In this document: one piece after another, positions 10,432-21,053 of the stretch | Numbering within the stretch: position 1 is the stretch's first letter | How the letters are laid out: each line of letters begins with the position of its first letter | Assembly (NCBI GenBank): GCA_021850865.1 | Contig: JAJZKN010000001.1 | Coordinates: 94,834 to 158,833 of the forward strand | Source of the DNA: a bacterium | Lineage (GTDB): Bacteria; Patescibacteriota; Saccharimonadia; Saccharimonadales; UBA4665 | Direction: 5' to 3' | Length of the DNA: 64,000 nucleotides | Program-made: the position numbers and the translations under genes | The notes under the pieces: model-generated | The model's input: the letters and a program-made list of their open reading frames with translations, nothing else | What the model was told of the DNA's origin: nothing | Databases searched by the model: none

Positions 10432-11574
10432 TTGGTTAAGACTAATAGTAGAGTAAAAACCGCCGGGCGGCGACTAAGAGCGGACAAGTCAAAGTCCAGT
10501 GTCGTAGCTTTGGTGCCCGCGCATAACGAGGCCAAGATTATCGGTCGGACAATCGAATCGTTAATGAATCAGTCATATCCGTTATCTTACGTCCTAATCA
10601 TTGCCGACAATTGTTCCGATTCGACGATAAGGGTAGTCCACCGTTACCAGAAAATATATGGTAAGCGTAAGTTGAGACTGATGAAAACCACTAAAAACAC
10701 CCATAAAAAAGCCGGGGCGTTAAACCAAGGCTACAAATCCTTGAGACGTAAGCCAGACTTTATTTTTTGCATGGATGCCGATACCATTCTCGACACAGAA
10801 ATCATCGAAGCCGGTGTTGATCAGCTGCATCGCGAACCGCTGACCGGCGGCATTTGCTCTGCCTACCGCACATTGCCTCTGCGAAAAAACGCCACCCGTT
10901 GGATGCGTTATTTATGGCGATTGCAAAACATTGAGTTCAGCCTGGCTAACGCCTGGCGGGTTGAAAACTACCAGAATGCAAGGGTATTGCCCGGTGTATC
11001 GGTTATTTTTCGCGCCGAAGCACTCAGTGAAGTCTACGCTCAACACAAAGGTATAGTATGGGCGATTGACAGTTTGGTCGAAGACTACCGTTTGACACTC
11101 GAGTTAAAAGATCTGGGCTGGACCGTCAAGTCGTCACTACTGATGATATCCTGGTCCGATGTTCCTTTGAAGGTAACCGGCAAGGGCGGGTTATTTGATC
11201 AGCGGCAACGCTGGTACAGTGGCACGGTTGACGAGATTCGTCGCCGCGGCTTAAAAAAACACTCCCGCTACGAAGCATTCACAATTGGTTTATTAAGCCT
11301 TAACCTGGTAATGCGGGTTCTACTATATGCAACTTACATAATTTTGGCCCTGAGTGGTAACTTGGCTCAGCTATTATCTTTGTTTCTGTTATTACCCCTG
11401 GCTGCCGCTTTTATTCAGTACTACCGCTGGAACAGATATGCTGACCAAAAAGACAAATGGCAGGCATTAATGACCATAACTTTGATACCCAACGAGCTAT
11501 ATGCCATATTCCGTGAACTAATTTATACATATTCAGTTTGGATAAGTTTCGCCAAGCCGGACCGGGCCTGGTAA
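10432..11574 (+). CDS. glycosyltransferase family 2 membrane protein
   Basis: TTG start; VVALVPAHNEAKIIGRTIESLMNQSYP...DADTILD...VEDYRLTLELKDLGW...QRQRWYSGT: GT2 processive-type motifs (ED, QxxRW) plus C-terminal TMs. Confidence 0.9.
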   Translation: MVKTNSRVKTAGRRLRADKSKSSVVALVPAHNEAKIIGRTIESLMNQSYPLSYVLIIADNCSDSTIRVVHRYQKIYGKRKLRLMKTTKNTHKKAGALNQGYKSLRRKPDFIFCMDADTILDTEIIEAGVDQLHREPLTGGICSAYRTLPLRKNATRWMRYLWRLQNIEFSLANAWRVENYQNARVLPGVSVIFRAEALSEVYAQHKGIVWAIDSLVEDYRLTLELKDLGWTVKSSLLMISWSDVPLKVTGKGGLFDQRQRWYSGTVDEIRRRGLKKHSRYEAFTIGLLSLNLVMRVLLYATYIILALSGNLAQLLSLFLLLPLAAAFIQYYRWNRYADQKDKWQALMTITLIPNELYAIFRELIYTYSVWISFAKPDRAW

Positions 11575-11593
11575 TAAGTAGGAAGCTATAGCA

Positions 11594-11911
11594 GTGCACA
11601 TACCTCAACCCTCACCATCATCAGCCATCTTGCCGGTCGGCGGTATCGGCGCTGGATTACATCATTTCGCGGGAGTCAGTTGGGATGTTCTGATGCCCTA
11701 CACAATTCTGGGAACGGGTCTAATGGTCTATTCACATTTTCGTCTAATTCGTGGGCAACAAGTAATGCAAGGCCGAGAATTCGCTATGACCGGTCCGCGC
11801 CAAAGCAATCCGTCACTAGAAACTGCCAGACAGCCGTTATCCGGTCTTAAACCACCAAGGCTCACGGATCGACTGGAAAACCTAGTGATCGCCTGGGAAA
11901 ATATACAATAA
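11594..11911 (+). CDS. small hypothetical single-TM protein
   Basis: 105 aa immediately downstream of GT2; LPVGGIGAG...TM...RLIRG. Confidence 0.5.
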   Translation: MHIPQPSPSSAILPVGGIGAGLHHFAGVSWDVLMPYTILGTGLMVYSHFRLIRGQQVMQGREFAMTGPRQSNPSLETARQPLSGLKPPRLTDRLENLVIAWENIQ

Positions 11912-11936
11912 ATTTACCACTCCCGAAGTTTTCGGT

Positions 11937-13190
11937 TTAATTAGTTTTTGCAGCAAGGTAAGGATAATAGTAGATAGACTTGATTTGCAGCTTGGCTGGC
12001 AGCGCCGAGTTATCAATGCCGTTTCCGGGAAATTGGGCCGTGTCCTCGCCACCCCAAACACCACCGACAGCCAAATCAATAATCAGATAGAAGGGTTGAT
12101 TAAAGGGCCAAGTGGTGTAAGTAGCGCCCGGCTGCTTGGTATAGGTAAAGTACGGCTTGTTATTAACTTCGAAGGTAATGCTATCTGGTGTCCACAGCAC
12201 GGAATACAGGTTGTACTTCAAATTATTATTAGGAATGAGTACCTGATTATAATATCCGACACTATTCGGATTATTCTGGTTTGAGGTAATGGTATGCACA
12301 ACCCCGTAAACTATATTCGGATTAAGGCCCACAGCCTCAGCCATATCTATTTCGCCGCCGTTCAGAAACCGGTAGTTTTCGTTCGGCGGACCCATATTTT
12401 CGTATTTGGTATTGGCCGGCAGCAGCCAAACCGCCGGCCAGGTACCGACGCCCGCGGGTAATTTAGCCATTACGTCAATTCTGCCATATAGAAAAGATAG
12501 CTTGCCCTTGGTATCAATGCGCCCTGAACCATATTGGTAGTTATTGGGTTCGTTCTGATGGGTGGCTTCTAGGATCAGAGACCCCCGGGAAATCCTTAGA
12601 TTTTGCAGGTTATTTGTGTAGTATTCTGCCTCGTTATTACCGTTATTAGGCGCACCGATATTAATCCGCCAATAACGGGAATCAAGCGATTTTGAACCAT
12701 AACGGCTAAAATCCTGCGACCAAGTAGGATAAGTTGAAAACTGTTTGTCCGGCTGCACCGGCCCGTAGGTAGTGACCCGGCCAGGGGCTTCCTGGGCTTG
12801 AACTTGTGGTCCCAATCGAAGCATGCTCGATCCAAAGTCCGTAACCTTACCTCCCGGCAAACTCAACGCATAAACACTACCGGCAATCAACATACAGCCA
12901 ACGATTATTAAACGGTACTGATAGACAAGGATACTTTTAAGTTTTAAAATGTACGGTTTGTACGAAATTGACGTATAGTGCTTTTGATTATTGATTCGTC
13001 CGAAACTTTTCAGGAATGATGAAGCCGGGCTGAAAACAGCCAGCAATTTTAGCAGCAAAAACTGCCGACTAAATTTGTCCGGCTTAGGTTTACTGACGGG
13101 TTTCGGCCGAGACGAAACAGGCTGTTTACGCTTAGTCTGGGCCTTAGTTCTCGTGGGCTTCTTTTTAGCTTTAGCCTTGGACATAATCAC
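11937..13190 (-). CDS. glycoside hydrolase family 16 (beta-glucanase-like), membrane-anchored
   Basis: Catalytic GGEIDMAEAVG (ExDxxE) plus SGRIDTKGKLSFLYGRIDVMAKLPAGVGTWPAVWLLP; N-terminal TM. Confidence 0.92.
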   Translation of the reverse strand: MIMSKAKAKKKPTRTKAQTKRKQPVSSRPKPVSKPKPDKFSRQFLLLKLLAVFSPASSFLKSFGRINNQKHYTSISYKPYILKLKSILVYQYRLIIVGCMLIAGSVYALSLPGGKVTDFGSSMLRLGPQVQAQEAPGRVTTYGPVQPDKQFSTYPTWSQDFSRYGSKSLDSRYWRINIGAPNNGNNEAEYYTNNLQNLRISRGSLILEATHQNEPNNYQYGSGRIDTKGKLSFLYGRIDVMAKLPAGVGTWPAVWLLPANTKYENMGPPNENYRFLNGGEIDMAEAVGLNPNIVYGVVHTITSNQNNPNSVGYYNQVLIPNNNLKYNLYSVLWTPDSITFEVNNKPYFTYTKQPGATYTTWPFNQPFYLIIDLAVGGVWGGEDTAQFPGNGIDNSALPAKLQIKSIYYYPYLAAKTN

Positions 13191-13372
13191 TTCCTGCTCT
13201 TATCCGGCCTTCACCAAACCGGACGTAAGACATAGAATAATTATTATACTAGTTTGTTGTGTTTTTGGCAAGGTTTATGCATATATTTTTATGGCTACTA
13301 GTTTCGTTAAACAACCATTGCCGGTTGGTGTATGATGGATATATAAACGCATAAGCAGTTTGGAGATGGGCA

Positions 13373-14155
13373 GTGGAAATATCTTTGGAGGGTAAACGAG
13401 CCTTGGTGACCGGAGGCAATTCCGGCATAGGCGCCGCCATTGCCCAGGCATTATCCGACGCCGGCGCCAAAGTTGCCATTAACTACCTAAGCAACCCGGA
13501 GGTTGCCGAACAAATGGCCGGCCAAATGCATAATTCCGGTCATGACGCGTTGACTATCGAAGCGGATATCGCTAATCAAAGCGAAGTTGAAGCTATGTTT
13601 AATAAAATGGATGAGGCTTGGGGCGGTATCGATATCCTGATCAATAACGCCGGAATCGACGGAGTTCATGCGAATAGCTGGGATATTGACACGGACGACT
13701 GGACGAAAGTTATAAATATTAATCTATTCGGGAACTTCTACTGCGCCAGACAGGCACTTAGCCGAATGATACCGCAACGATCCGGAGTAGTATTAGCCAC
13801 TTCTTCCGTACATGAAATGATTGCCTGGAGCGGACACAGCGCTTATACGTCCAGCAAAGCTGCCATTGGTATGCTGACCAAGACTATGGCTCAAGAGGCA
13901 GCCCCCTATAATGTCAGGGTTTTGGCTTTAGCGCCGGGAGCAATTAAAACTTCGATCAATCAAGGAGTCTGGGACAACGCTCAAGGGATGACCGACTTAC
14001 TGGAAAAAATCCCGCTCAAACGGATCGGCGAACCCGAAGAAGTAGCGAAAATGGCAGTAGTTTTAGTATCCGATGCCGCATCATACGTAACCGGACGCAC
14101 GATTTATGTAGACGGCGGCATGACCGATTATCCGGACTTTGCGCACGGTGGCTGA
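13373..14155 (+). CDS. SDR family oxidoreductase, glucose 1-dehydrogenase-like
   Basis: GTG start; TGGNSGIGAAIA, NNAG, YTSSKAA, LAPGAIKT, YVDGG motifs. Confidence 0.9.
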   Translation: MEISLEGKRALVTGGNSGIGAAIAQALSDAGAKVAINYLSNPEVAEQMAGQMHNSGHDALTIEADIANQSEVEAMFNKMDEAWGGIDILINNAGIDGVHANSWDIDTDDWTKVININLFGNFYCARQALSRMIPQRSGVVLATSSVHEMIAWSGHSAYTSSKAAIGMLTKTMAQEAAPYNVRVLALAPGAIKTSINQGVWDNAQGMTDLLEKIPLKRIGEPEEVAKMAVVLVSDAASYVTGRTIYVDGGMTDYPDFAHGG

Positions 14156-14188
14156 ACGGAACAAGAAAGGGGTAGGGGAACAAACATT

Positions 14189-16573
14189 ATGGCAAACCAG
14201 GCACAAGCTCCAGCAGGAGCACCCGGGACTGACGCCAACTGGGAAGTTGGCCGGAAAGACGCCGTTGGCACTGCACTGTCCAGCGAGAGCAACGTCTGGT
14301 TTACTATTGCTAGCGGCATACTGACCGAGGCTTTTTATCCACAAATCGACACTCCCTGCCTGCACAGCGTGGACTTGATCGTCACCGACGGCAGCGTCTA
14401 CTTTTCCGACGAAGAAAACAAGACCGACAGCAAGGTTGTTTGGCATGCGCCCGGGGTGCCGGCCTATAGCATCACCAACACCGCCAATGACGGCCGGTAC
14501 GTAATATCCAAGAAAGTGTTCACGAATCCGGACCATGCCTGCATTCTTCAACAAGTTAGCTTTGCCGCTCAGAGTAGTACCGATCACCATCTATATGTTG
14601 TGTTGACGCCGCGACTGGACGGTCATGGCTCTAATAACAGCGCGAGAACTATCCGACATGGCAACCAGACTATCTTAAGCGCCGAGACTGACAAGAGCGC
14701 TTTGGCTTTAGTTTGTTCGGCGCCGCTGACTAAAGCGACCGCCGGTTTTGTCGGTGCCGGCGACGGCCTTAGCGATCTGATCAATCACAAACAACTAACC
14801 GAAACATACAAAGAAGCGCTCAACGGTAATGTCAGATTATGTGCCGAAATTGATTTGAAGGCCTGCGATGGCAAATTCACCTTAGCATTGGGCTTCGGTC
14901 CAACCCGCGAAGAGGCAATAATCACCGCCCTAGACAGCCAGGGCAAAACAATAGCAGACATAGAAAGCAAGTATATTGACGGCTGGACAAACTGGCTTAA
15001 CGAGCTGAGTGCAAATGACCTCCCCGATTTGAGCAAAATCAGCCTGGCGACATTAAAATGCCATGAATCAAAGAATCCGGCCGGAGGAATCGTCGCCGGA
15101 CTCAACACGCCTTGGGGATTCGCCCAAGGAGATAATGACCGCAACGGTTACCACGTAGTTTGGACCCGGGATATGGTGGAGACAGCTGGAGGTATGCTGG
15201 CTGCCGGGAGTAGCAACCAGATACTTCCGACTATCGAGTTTCTGGCAAAAACCCAACAAACCGACGGGCACTGGCCACAAAATATGTGGATTAGCGGCAA
15301 GCCTTACTGGGAAGGTGTACAGATGGACGAAACCGCATTGCCGATTCTGCTTATCAACCTGGCACGACATCAACAAATACTAAGCGATGCCCAGCTGGCA
15401 AAGTTCTGGCCAATGGTCGAGAAAGCTGCCGCTTTTCTAGTCCAGAACGGTCCGGTCACCCAGCAGGACCGTTGGGAAGAAGATCCCGGTTATACGCCGT
15501 TCACACTGGCGGCGGAAATCGCCGCACTGCTGGCCGCGGCCGACCTGGCGGACTTACAGCCCGAAAATCAGTCTGAAGCTGCCCGTTTTATGCGGGAAAC
15601 AGCAGACATCTGGTATGACTGTATCGACCTCTGGCTTTACGCCCGAAACACTGACTGGTGCCAGCGATTTAGTGTCGATGGTTACTACCAGCGCATTATG
15701 CCGGTTGCGAATGAAAAAATAAGCCGCTATCAGCAAGTAGTACATGTCCAAAATGTCCTGCCGGATGAAACCAATATGCCGGCTATTAATTTAATCAGCC
15801 CAGATGCTCTTGCGCTGGTCCGCTTTGGCCTCAGACGCCCCGACGACAAACGTATTACCGATACAGTTAAAGTCATTGACAACCTGATTAAGATACAAAC
15901 ACCTCGTGGCGAAAGCTGGCATCGCTATAACGATGACGGCTACGGCGAGCAAGCCGATGGCAGCCCCTTTAACGGTGTCGGTATCGGCCGCGGCTGGCCG
16001 CTACTTAGTGGCGAACGGGCGCATTACGAACTGGCCGGCAAAAACCTGGATTATGCCAATAGACTAAAGACTGCCATGGAAGGGTTTATGAGCGAGACCG
16101 GATTATTATCAGAGCAGATATGGGACAGCGAAGACATTGCCGAACGCCAGCTATATTCCGGACAAGCCACCGGATCAGCCAGACCGTTAGCCTGGTCCCA
16201 TGCCGAGTACCTAAAACTACTGCGCTCGCTCGCAGATAACGCCGTTTTTGACCAGCCTTCTCAAACAGTTGAACGCTATTTAAATAATGACTTTACCCAG
16301 CAACGTCGCGCCTGGCGGTTCAATAACAAGCTGCGACGTATGGCTAGCGGCAAAATACTGCGCGTTGAAACACTGAGCGCCTGCAAGGTTCACTGGTCCG
16401 CGGATGCCTGGAAAACATCTAACGATATTACGGCTAAAGACAGCGGACTCGGGATCTACTATGTCGACTTGCCAAGTGAAACTATTGCCAAAGGCCAGCA
16501 AATCGAGTTTACCTTTTTTTGGAGCCAAGCCCGAAAATGGGAAAACCAAAACTATATTGTTAATGTAATCTAG
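14189..16573 (+). CDS. glycoside hydrolase family 15 glucoamylase / glucan 1,4-alpha-glucosidase
   Basis: 794 aa; WTRDMVETAGGMLAAG, GHWPQNMWISGKPYWEGVQMDETALPI, GIGRGWPLLSGERAHYEL. Confidence 0.92.
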   Translation: MANQAQAPAGAPGTDANWEVGRKDAVGTALSSESNVWFTIASGILTEAFYPQIDTPCLHSVDLIVTDGSVYFSDEENKTDSKVVWHAPGVPAYSITNTANDGRYVISKKVFTNPDHACILQQVSFAAQSSTDHHLYVVLTPRLDGHGSNNSARTIRHGNQTILSAETDKSALALVCSAPLTKATAGFVGAGDGLSDLINHKQLTETYKEALNGNVRLCAEIDLKACDGKFTLALGFGPTREEAIITALDSQGKTIADIESKYIDGWTNWLNELSANDLPDLSKISLATLKCHESKNPAGGIVAGLNTPWGFAQGDNDRNGYHVVWTRDMVETAGGMLAAGSSNQILPTIEFLAKTQQTDGHWPQNMWISGKPYWEGVQMDETALPILLINLARHQQILSDAQLAKFWPMVEKAAAFLVQNGPVTQQDRWEEDPGYTPFTLAAEIAALLAAADLADLQPENQSEAARFMRETADIWYDCIDLWLYARNTDWCQRFSVDGYYQRIMPVANEKISRYQQVVHVQNVLPDETNMPAINLISPDALALVRFGLRRPDDKRITDTVKVIDNLIKIQTPRGESWHRYNDDGYGEQADGSPFNGVGIGRGWPLLSGERAHYELAGKNLDYANRLKTAMEGFMSETGLLSEQIWDSEDIAERQLYSGQATGSARPLAWSHAEYLKLLRSLADNAVFDQPSQTVERYLNNDFTQQRRAWRFNNKLRRMASGKILRVETLSACKVHWSADAWKTSNDITAKDSGLGIYYVDLPSETIAKGQQIEFTFFWSQARKWENQNYIVNVI

Positions 16574-16581
16574 TTTGTATT

Positions 16582-16845
16582 TTACTTGGCTTTGCGTTTG
16601 CCGGCCGACTTGTTCAGCCGCAGCTTTTGCACTGCCAAAATAGTCCAAAAAACACCGTTTAATCCGGCTGATACGGCCGCTAAGGGCATATGCAGGGTCG
16701 TATAGGTAACGCCTATGCTGTAAGCAACCAACCCGGTCAGAACACTGGTCCAAATTTCCGGCTTGTCTTTAGTGAAAACCGACGGCAGCAACGCTACTAT
16801 GAAGATTACCTGGCCCAAAGTTAAAATTAATTCTTGCCAGGACAT
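16582..16845 (-). CDS. small 3-TM membrane protein
   Basis: 87 aa hydrophobic protein. Confidence 0.6.
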   Translation of the reverse strand: MSWQELILTLGQVIFIVALLPSVFTKDKPEIWTSVLTGLVAYSIGVTYTTLHMPLAAVSAGLNGVFWTILAVQKLRLNKSAGKRKAK

Positions 16846-16903
16846 TAACCAATATTATACACCAGCTAGGCCGGCGTAACACTTATTCGCGGCATAACCC
16901 TGA

Positions 16904-17266
16904 TCAACCGATATGCAGATGCTGGTGCCGGGCGTGTTGAACTTCGCTTGCTTCGACTCCATCCCAAGACGCTAACGCAAAGATGACGATAGCGGCAATA
17001 ACCTGATTCCAGGCAGCATTATTACTCATAGATAGTGCAAACGCCGAAATAAACAGCCAGATTGCCGCCAGAGCAGTCACCCAACTGGGCACAACATTGA
17101 ACCAGAACAGCTGAACCAATCCGGCCGCAGCCATAACTCCGCCGCTAACAATAACGCTAGTTAGAGCCACGCCGTCCATTGAAATAAATAACGGCGTAAC
17201 CATTAACCAAGCTCCGGCAAGCATCGTCAAAGCACTGGCAGTCCTTGATTGAACAATGTCTTTCAT
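16904..17266 (-). CDS. SPW-repeat-like membrane protein
   Basis: Two ~50-aa hydrophobic repeats (GAWLMVTPLF... / AAIWLFISAFAL...). Confidence 0.6.
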   Translation of the reverse strand: MKDIVQSRTASALTMLAGAWLMVTPLFISMDGVALTSVIVSGGVMAAAGLVQLFWFNVVPSWVTALAAIWLFISAFALSMSNNAAWNQVIAAIVIFALASWDGVEASEVQHARHQHLHIG

Positions 17267-17430
17267 AGTTCCTCCCTTAAATGGCCTTATTATTTACTGC
17301 TTCGAGTAAACAAACCTCCTTTCTGATTAAAATTATGGCCGGCAACCACCGTTTTTCGCTATAACTTTACTTACATTTTCAAAAACTTCTTGAAAAAAAA
17401 TAATACTTCATAGACAATTTACTGCTAGTT

Positions 17431-17901
17431 ATGGCAACAGCAAGTAACAACGGCCAGGAATGGTATGCCCTTACGGCTTTTAGTTTCGGGAAAATCAAAC
17501 CGGAAACAGTTATGCCGCTGGCACGAATTGTCGAACAAAAGCTGCCGCCAGAAAATCAATCTATCTGCGTATCGCAAGAAAAGTCTATCATTGCCGTCAG
17601 ATATTCAATTTATTGCGCACTATACCAGCAAGCATTTCAACGCGCCCACCAAAACGCCAATGAGGTTATTGGATTAAACTTAGCTCGGATGAATTTGCTT
17701 GACGTTACTGTCTTATCGCCCTCGGAGTTCGCCGTCCTGAACCAAAATGATGAGCTTAACCGCCGACGACAACAGGCAATGGACCGACACCCAACTTCGT
17801 TAACCAATTATCCGCCCAATCAAGATGCGACAATACTACCTTTTCCCACCAGAGTAGAGATCTGGCAGCCAAACGATGATGGTCCACCGTTTGCCGGATA
17901 G
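17431..17901 (+). CDS. hypothetical protein
   Basis: 156 aa ORF. Confidence 0.55.
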   Translation: MATASNNGQEWYALTAFSFGKIKPETVMPLARIVEQKLPPENQSICVSQEKSIIAVRYSIYCALYQQAFQRAHQNANEVIGLNLARMNLLDVTVLSPSEFAVLNQNDELNRRRQQAMDRHPTSLTNYPPNQDATILPFPTRVEIWQPNDDGPPFAG

Positions 17902-17907
17902 GGCAGT

Positions 17908-18369
17908 CTAGACGGTCTGCAGTTGTTTTAAATCAGCAATTATCTGGTCGGCGTGAATGCTCGGATCGACCCCGGTATATTTTTTAGCAATATAGCCTTT
18001 AGGGTTAATGATAAAGGTGTTTCTCTCAGTGCCCAGAAAGCTTTTCCCCATGAATTTGCGATCCTTCCAAGAGTCGTAAGCGGCGATAGTTGTATGCTCG
18101 GGGTCGCTTAGCAGAGTAAAGTCCAGCTGAAATTTATCGGCAAATTTGCGGTGCGACGCTACGCTGTCTTTGCTGATCCCGACTACTACCGAGTTGCCAA
18201 GATTTTCAATTTCCGCTCGGCGGTCACGAAAACCGCAGGCTTCCTTAGTGCAGCCCGGCGTATCATCTTTAGGGTAAAAATAAAGTACCAGCCATTTTCC
18301 GGCGTAATCATTAAGCGTATGTTCTTTTCCGTCTTGGTCTAACAGCCTGAAATCCGGTGCTTGGTGCAT
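17908..18369 (-). CDS. bcp: peroxiredoxin, Bcp/PrxQ type
   Basis: APDFRLLDQDGKEHTLNDYAGKWLVLYFYPKDDTPGCTKEACGFRD. Confidence 0.95.
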   Translation of the reverse strand: MHQAPDFRLLDQDGKEHTLNDYAGKWLVLYFYPKDDTPGCTKEACGFRDRRAEIENLGNSVVVGISKDSVASHRKFADKFQLDFTLLSDPEHTTIAAYDSWKDRKFMGKSFLGTERNTFIINPKGYIAKKYTGVDPSIHADQIIADLKQLQTV

Positions 18370-18479
18370 AATTAGCCTGCCTTTCCTTGATTAGTTGGTT
18401 CTGCTTAAATTATACAATAACGTGTATGCCCTCTTGATTTGCGCTTAAGATAATTGTTAAATTATAAGGCACACCAAAA

Positions 18480-18962
18480 ATGAAACACTTTTTTCATAGA
18501 ATCTCCATTAAAATTGCTCATCTCGCCGGCACGCCGTACGCGTTTATTGCGGCTAGTATTGGGGTTATTATCTGGCTGATCGTCGGACCTTATTATCATT
18601 TTTCCAACACCTGGATGATTGCTATCTCGACAATCTCTGACGTAATTATCTTTCTAATGGTATTCTCGATTCAAAACACCCAGAACCGGGACAGTAAAGC
18701 CATCCAGTTGAAACTGAACGAATTAATCGCAGTCGACAAGAAGGCGCGGGATTCCTTTATCGGCCTCGAGAGCTTAACCGATGAGGAGTTGAGTGATCTC
18801 GATGGTGAATTTCAAAAACTGCTCGATGAGCTCGATGTCAAGTCACCGCTGCACCGGATGATCCACGGCAGCATTAAGCGAGAAAAAGCCAAGCGTCCGT
18901 CATTTTACCAGCAGGCAGAAAATATCGTTGATCATATAATCAAGTCAGTAGAGGACAGCTAA
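18480..18962 (+). CDS. low-affinity iron permease family protein
   Basis: AGTPYAFIAASIGVIIWLIVGPYYHFSNTWMIAISTISDVIIFLMVFSIQNTQNRDSKAIQLKLNEL. Confidence 0.85.
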   Translation: MKHFFHRISIKIAHLAGTPYAFIAASIGVIIWLIVGPYYHFSNTWMIAISTISDVIIFLMVFSIQNTQNRDSKAIQLKLNELIAVDKKARDSFIGLESLTDEELSDLDGEFQKLLDELDVKSPLHRMIHGSIKREKAKRPSFYQQAENIVDHIIKSVEDS

Positions 18963-18978
18963 AGGGGAGTTTAAGTTT

Positions 18979-19239
18979 ATGGATGAAGAGAGTAAGACAG
19001 CGACCGGCGGCAAAACCCGGGGCATCGATATCTACATGGCGGTTATGCTGACGCTGGTAGTAATTTTGCTGCTTGGTGTATTCGGAATGCTGCTGTATGG
19101 GGGATACAAAGTTAAACAGGGCTCAGCTACGATCAATAATAAAATTAACAGCTTTAACTCCCAAATTAAAAGCATTAACACTAATTTGACCAATATCGAT
19201 ACCCAGCTCAAAGTCGGCACAGCCCTTACGCACCCATAA
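18979..19239 (+). CDS. small single-TM protein
   Basis: 86 aa, TM then coiled-coil-like tail. Confidence 0.55.
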   Translation: MDEESKTATGGKTRGIDIYMAVMLTLVVILLLGVFGMLLYGGYKVKQGSATINNKINSFNSQIKSINTNLTNIDTQLKVGTALTHP

Positions 19240-19347
19240 TCCGATCAGGCTATTGAACATGGCCTAAGCGATGGCGTAATATTGAGTCATAGGAAGTCGG
19301 GATATTTATTCTGATAATATTCGGTAGTTAATAAAAAGAAGACAGCT

Positions 19348-21048
19348 ATGCTAAAAAATATACTTAAGCATGCCGACAGGCAGAGCCCTAACTATAAATG
19401 GATCGCCCTATCCAACACTACGCTTGGTATGTTGATGGCTTCTCTGAACGCCACGAGCCTGATCATTGCCTTACCGGTCATCTTCAGAGGAATTAAAATT
19501 AACCCTCTCAATCCGGGTAGTTTTTCTTACCTGCTTTGGATTCTGTTGGGCTATATGCTGGTAACCGCCGTATTGGTAGTGTCCTTGGGACGGTTGGGCG
19601 ATATGTATGGTCGGGTAAAAATGTACAACATCGGCTTTATTATCTTTTCCGTGGGAGCATTGGCAGCCGGACTGACCTGGAGCCACGGCGGCCTGGGGGC
19701 GATCGAATTGATCGGGTTTCGAATGATTCAGGCGGTCGGCGGAGCACTGCTTATGGCCAACTCAGCAGCAATCCTCACCGACGCCTTTCCGCATAATCAG
19801 CGGGGAATGGCGCTGGGAATTAACCAGATCGCCATGCTGGCCGGATCATTTTTCGGCATTTTGGTTGGCGGCTTTTTGGCCCAATTCTCCTGGCGGTGGG
19901 TGTTTCTGTTTAATGTTCCGGTCGGTATTGTCGGTATCATCTGGTCCTATCTGGCACTCAAGGAGATTGATGTCTTCCATCCGGCGAAAATCGACTGGAT
20001 CGGCAACATTTCCTTTGCCGCCGGTTTGGCATCGGTGCTGATCGGTATCACCTACGGCATCAAACCTTATGGCGGTTCAGACATGGGCTGGAGCAATCCG
20101 CTGGTGCTGTGGTTAATTGCCGGTGGCATCGGCATACTGATTCTGTTCGTACTAATCGAGCGCCGAGTCGCCCAGCCGATGTTCAATTTAGCCCTATTTA
20201 AAATCAAGGCCTTCACCGCGGGAAACATCGCCGGTTTGCTGGCGGCCATGGGCCGGGGAGGGCTGCAATTTATGCTGATTATGTGGCTGCAGGGGATATG
20301 GTTGCCGTTGCATGGTTATGCATTCACGCAAACCCCGCTCTGGGCGGGCATTTATATGCTACCGACAACTTTGGGCTTTTTAATCGCCGGACCGTTGTCC
20401 GGATATTTATCCGACAAATACGGCGCCCGTCCCTTTGCTACCGGAGGCATGCTCTTAGCCGCACTTAGCTTCGGTCTGATGATGACCCTGCCGGTGAATT
20501 TTCCATATTATCTGTTCGCAATTATTCTGCTGCTTAATGGCCTGTCTTTCGGTATGTTTTCGTCGCCAAATACCGCCGGCATTATGAACTCGGTACCTGC
20601 CAGATTCAGAGGAGTGGCATCAGGCATGCGCTCGACATTTATGAACGTCGGAATGCCGTTATCGATCGGCATATTTTTCACTCTAATGATCATCGGCTTA
20701 ACCGCCAGCGTGCCGGGCAGCATCTATCACGGACTGACACTTAATGGCATTCAGCCGGCACTGGCCAGCCATTTATCACATTTGCCGGCCATCAGCTATC
20801 TGTTTGCCGCATTCCTTGGATACAACCCCCTAAAGACACTGCTGGGAGGACCTGTGTTGAAATCATTAAAACCGGCCGCGGCGGCCAGACTGGTATCCAA
20901 AGATTACTTTCCTAAACTAATAGCCAATCCGTTTAAGCATGGCCTGGTCGTAGTTCTGTGGTTTGCTATCATTACCTGTATCGTGGCGGCGGCTGCTTCT
21001 TGGCTGAGAGGCGGCAAATTCGTTAACCAGGAAGAGGAAGCTTCCTAG
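19348..21048 (+). CDS. MFS transporter, DHA2/EmrB-QacA-like
   Basis: LGRLGDMYGRVKMYNIGF...IQAVGGALLMANSAAILTDAFP. Confidence 0.93.
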   Translation: MLKNILKHADRQSPNYKWIALSNTTLGMLMASLNATSLIIALPVIFRGIKINPLNPGSFSYLLWILLGYMLVTAVLVVSLGRLGDMYGRVKMYNIGFIIFSVGALAAGLTWSHGGLGAIELIGFRMIQAVGGALLMANSAAILTDAFPHNQRGMALGINQIAMLAGSFFGILVGGFLAQFSWRWVFLFNVPVGIVGIIWSYLALKEIDVFHPAKIDWIGNISFAAGLASVLIGITYGIKPYGGSDMGWSNPLVLWLIAGGIGILILFVLIERRVAQPMFNLALFKIKAFTAGNIAGLLAAMGRGGLQFMLIMWLQGIWLPLHGYAFTQTPLWAGIYMLPTTLGFLIAGPLSGYLSDKYGARPFATGGMLLAALSFGLMMTLPVNFPYYLFAIILLLNGLSFGMFSSPNTAGIMNSVPARFRGVASGMRSTFMNVGMPLSIGIFFTLMIIGLTASVPGSIYHGLTLNGIQPALASHLSHLPAISYLFAAFLGYNPLKTLLGGPVLKSLKPAAAARLVSKDYFPKLIANPFKHGLVVVLWFAIITCIVAAAASWLRGGKFVNQEEEAS

Positions 21049-21053
21049 AGAAA

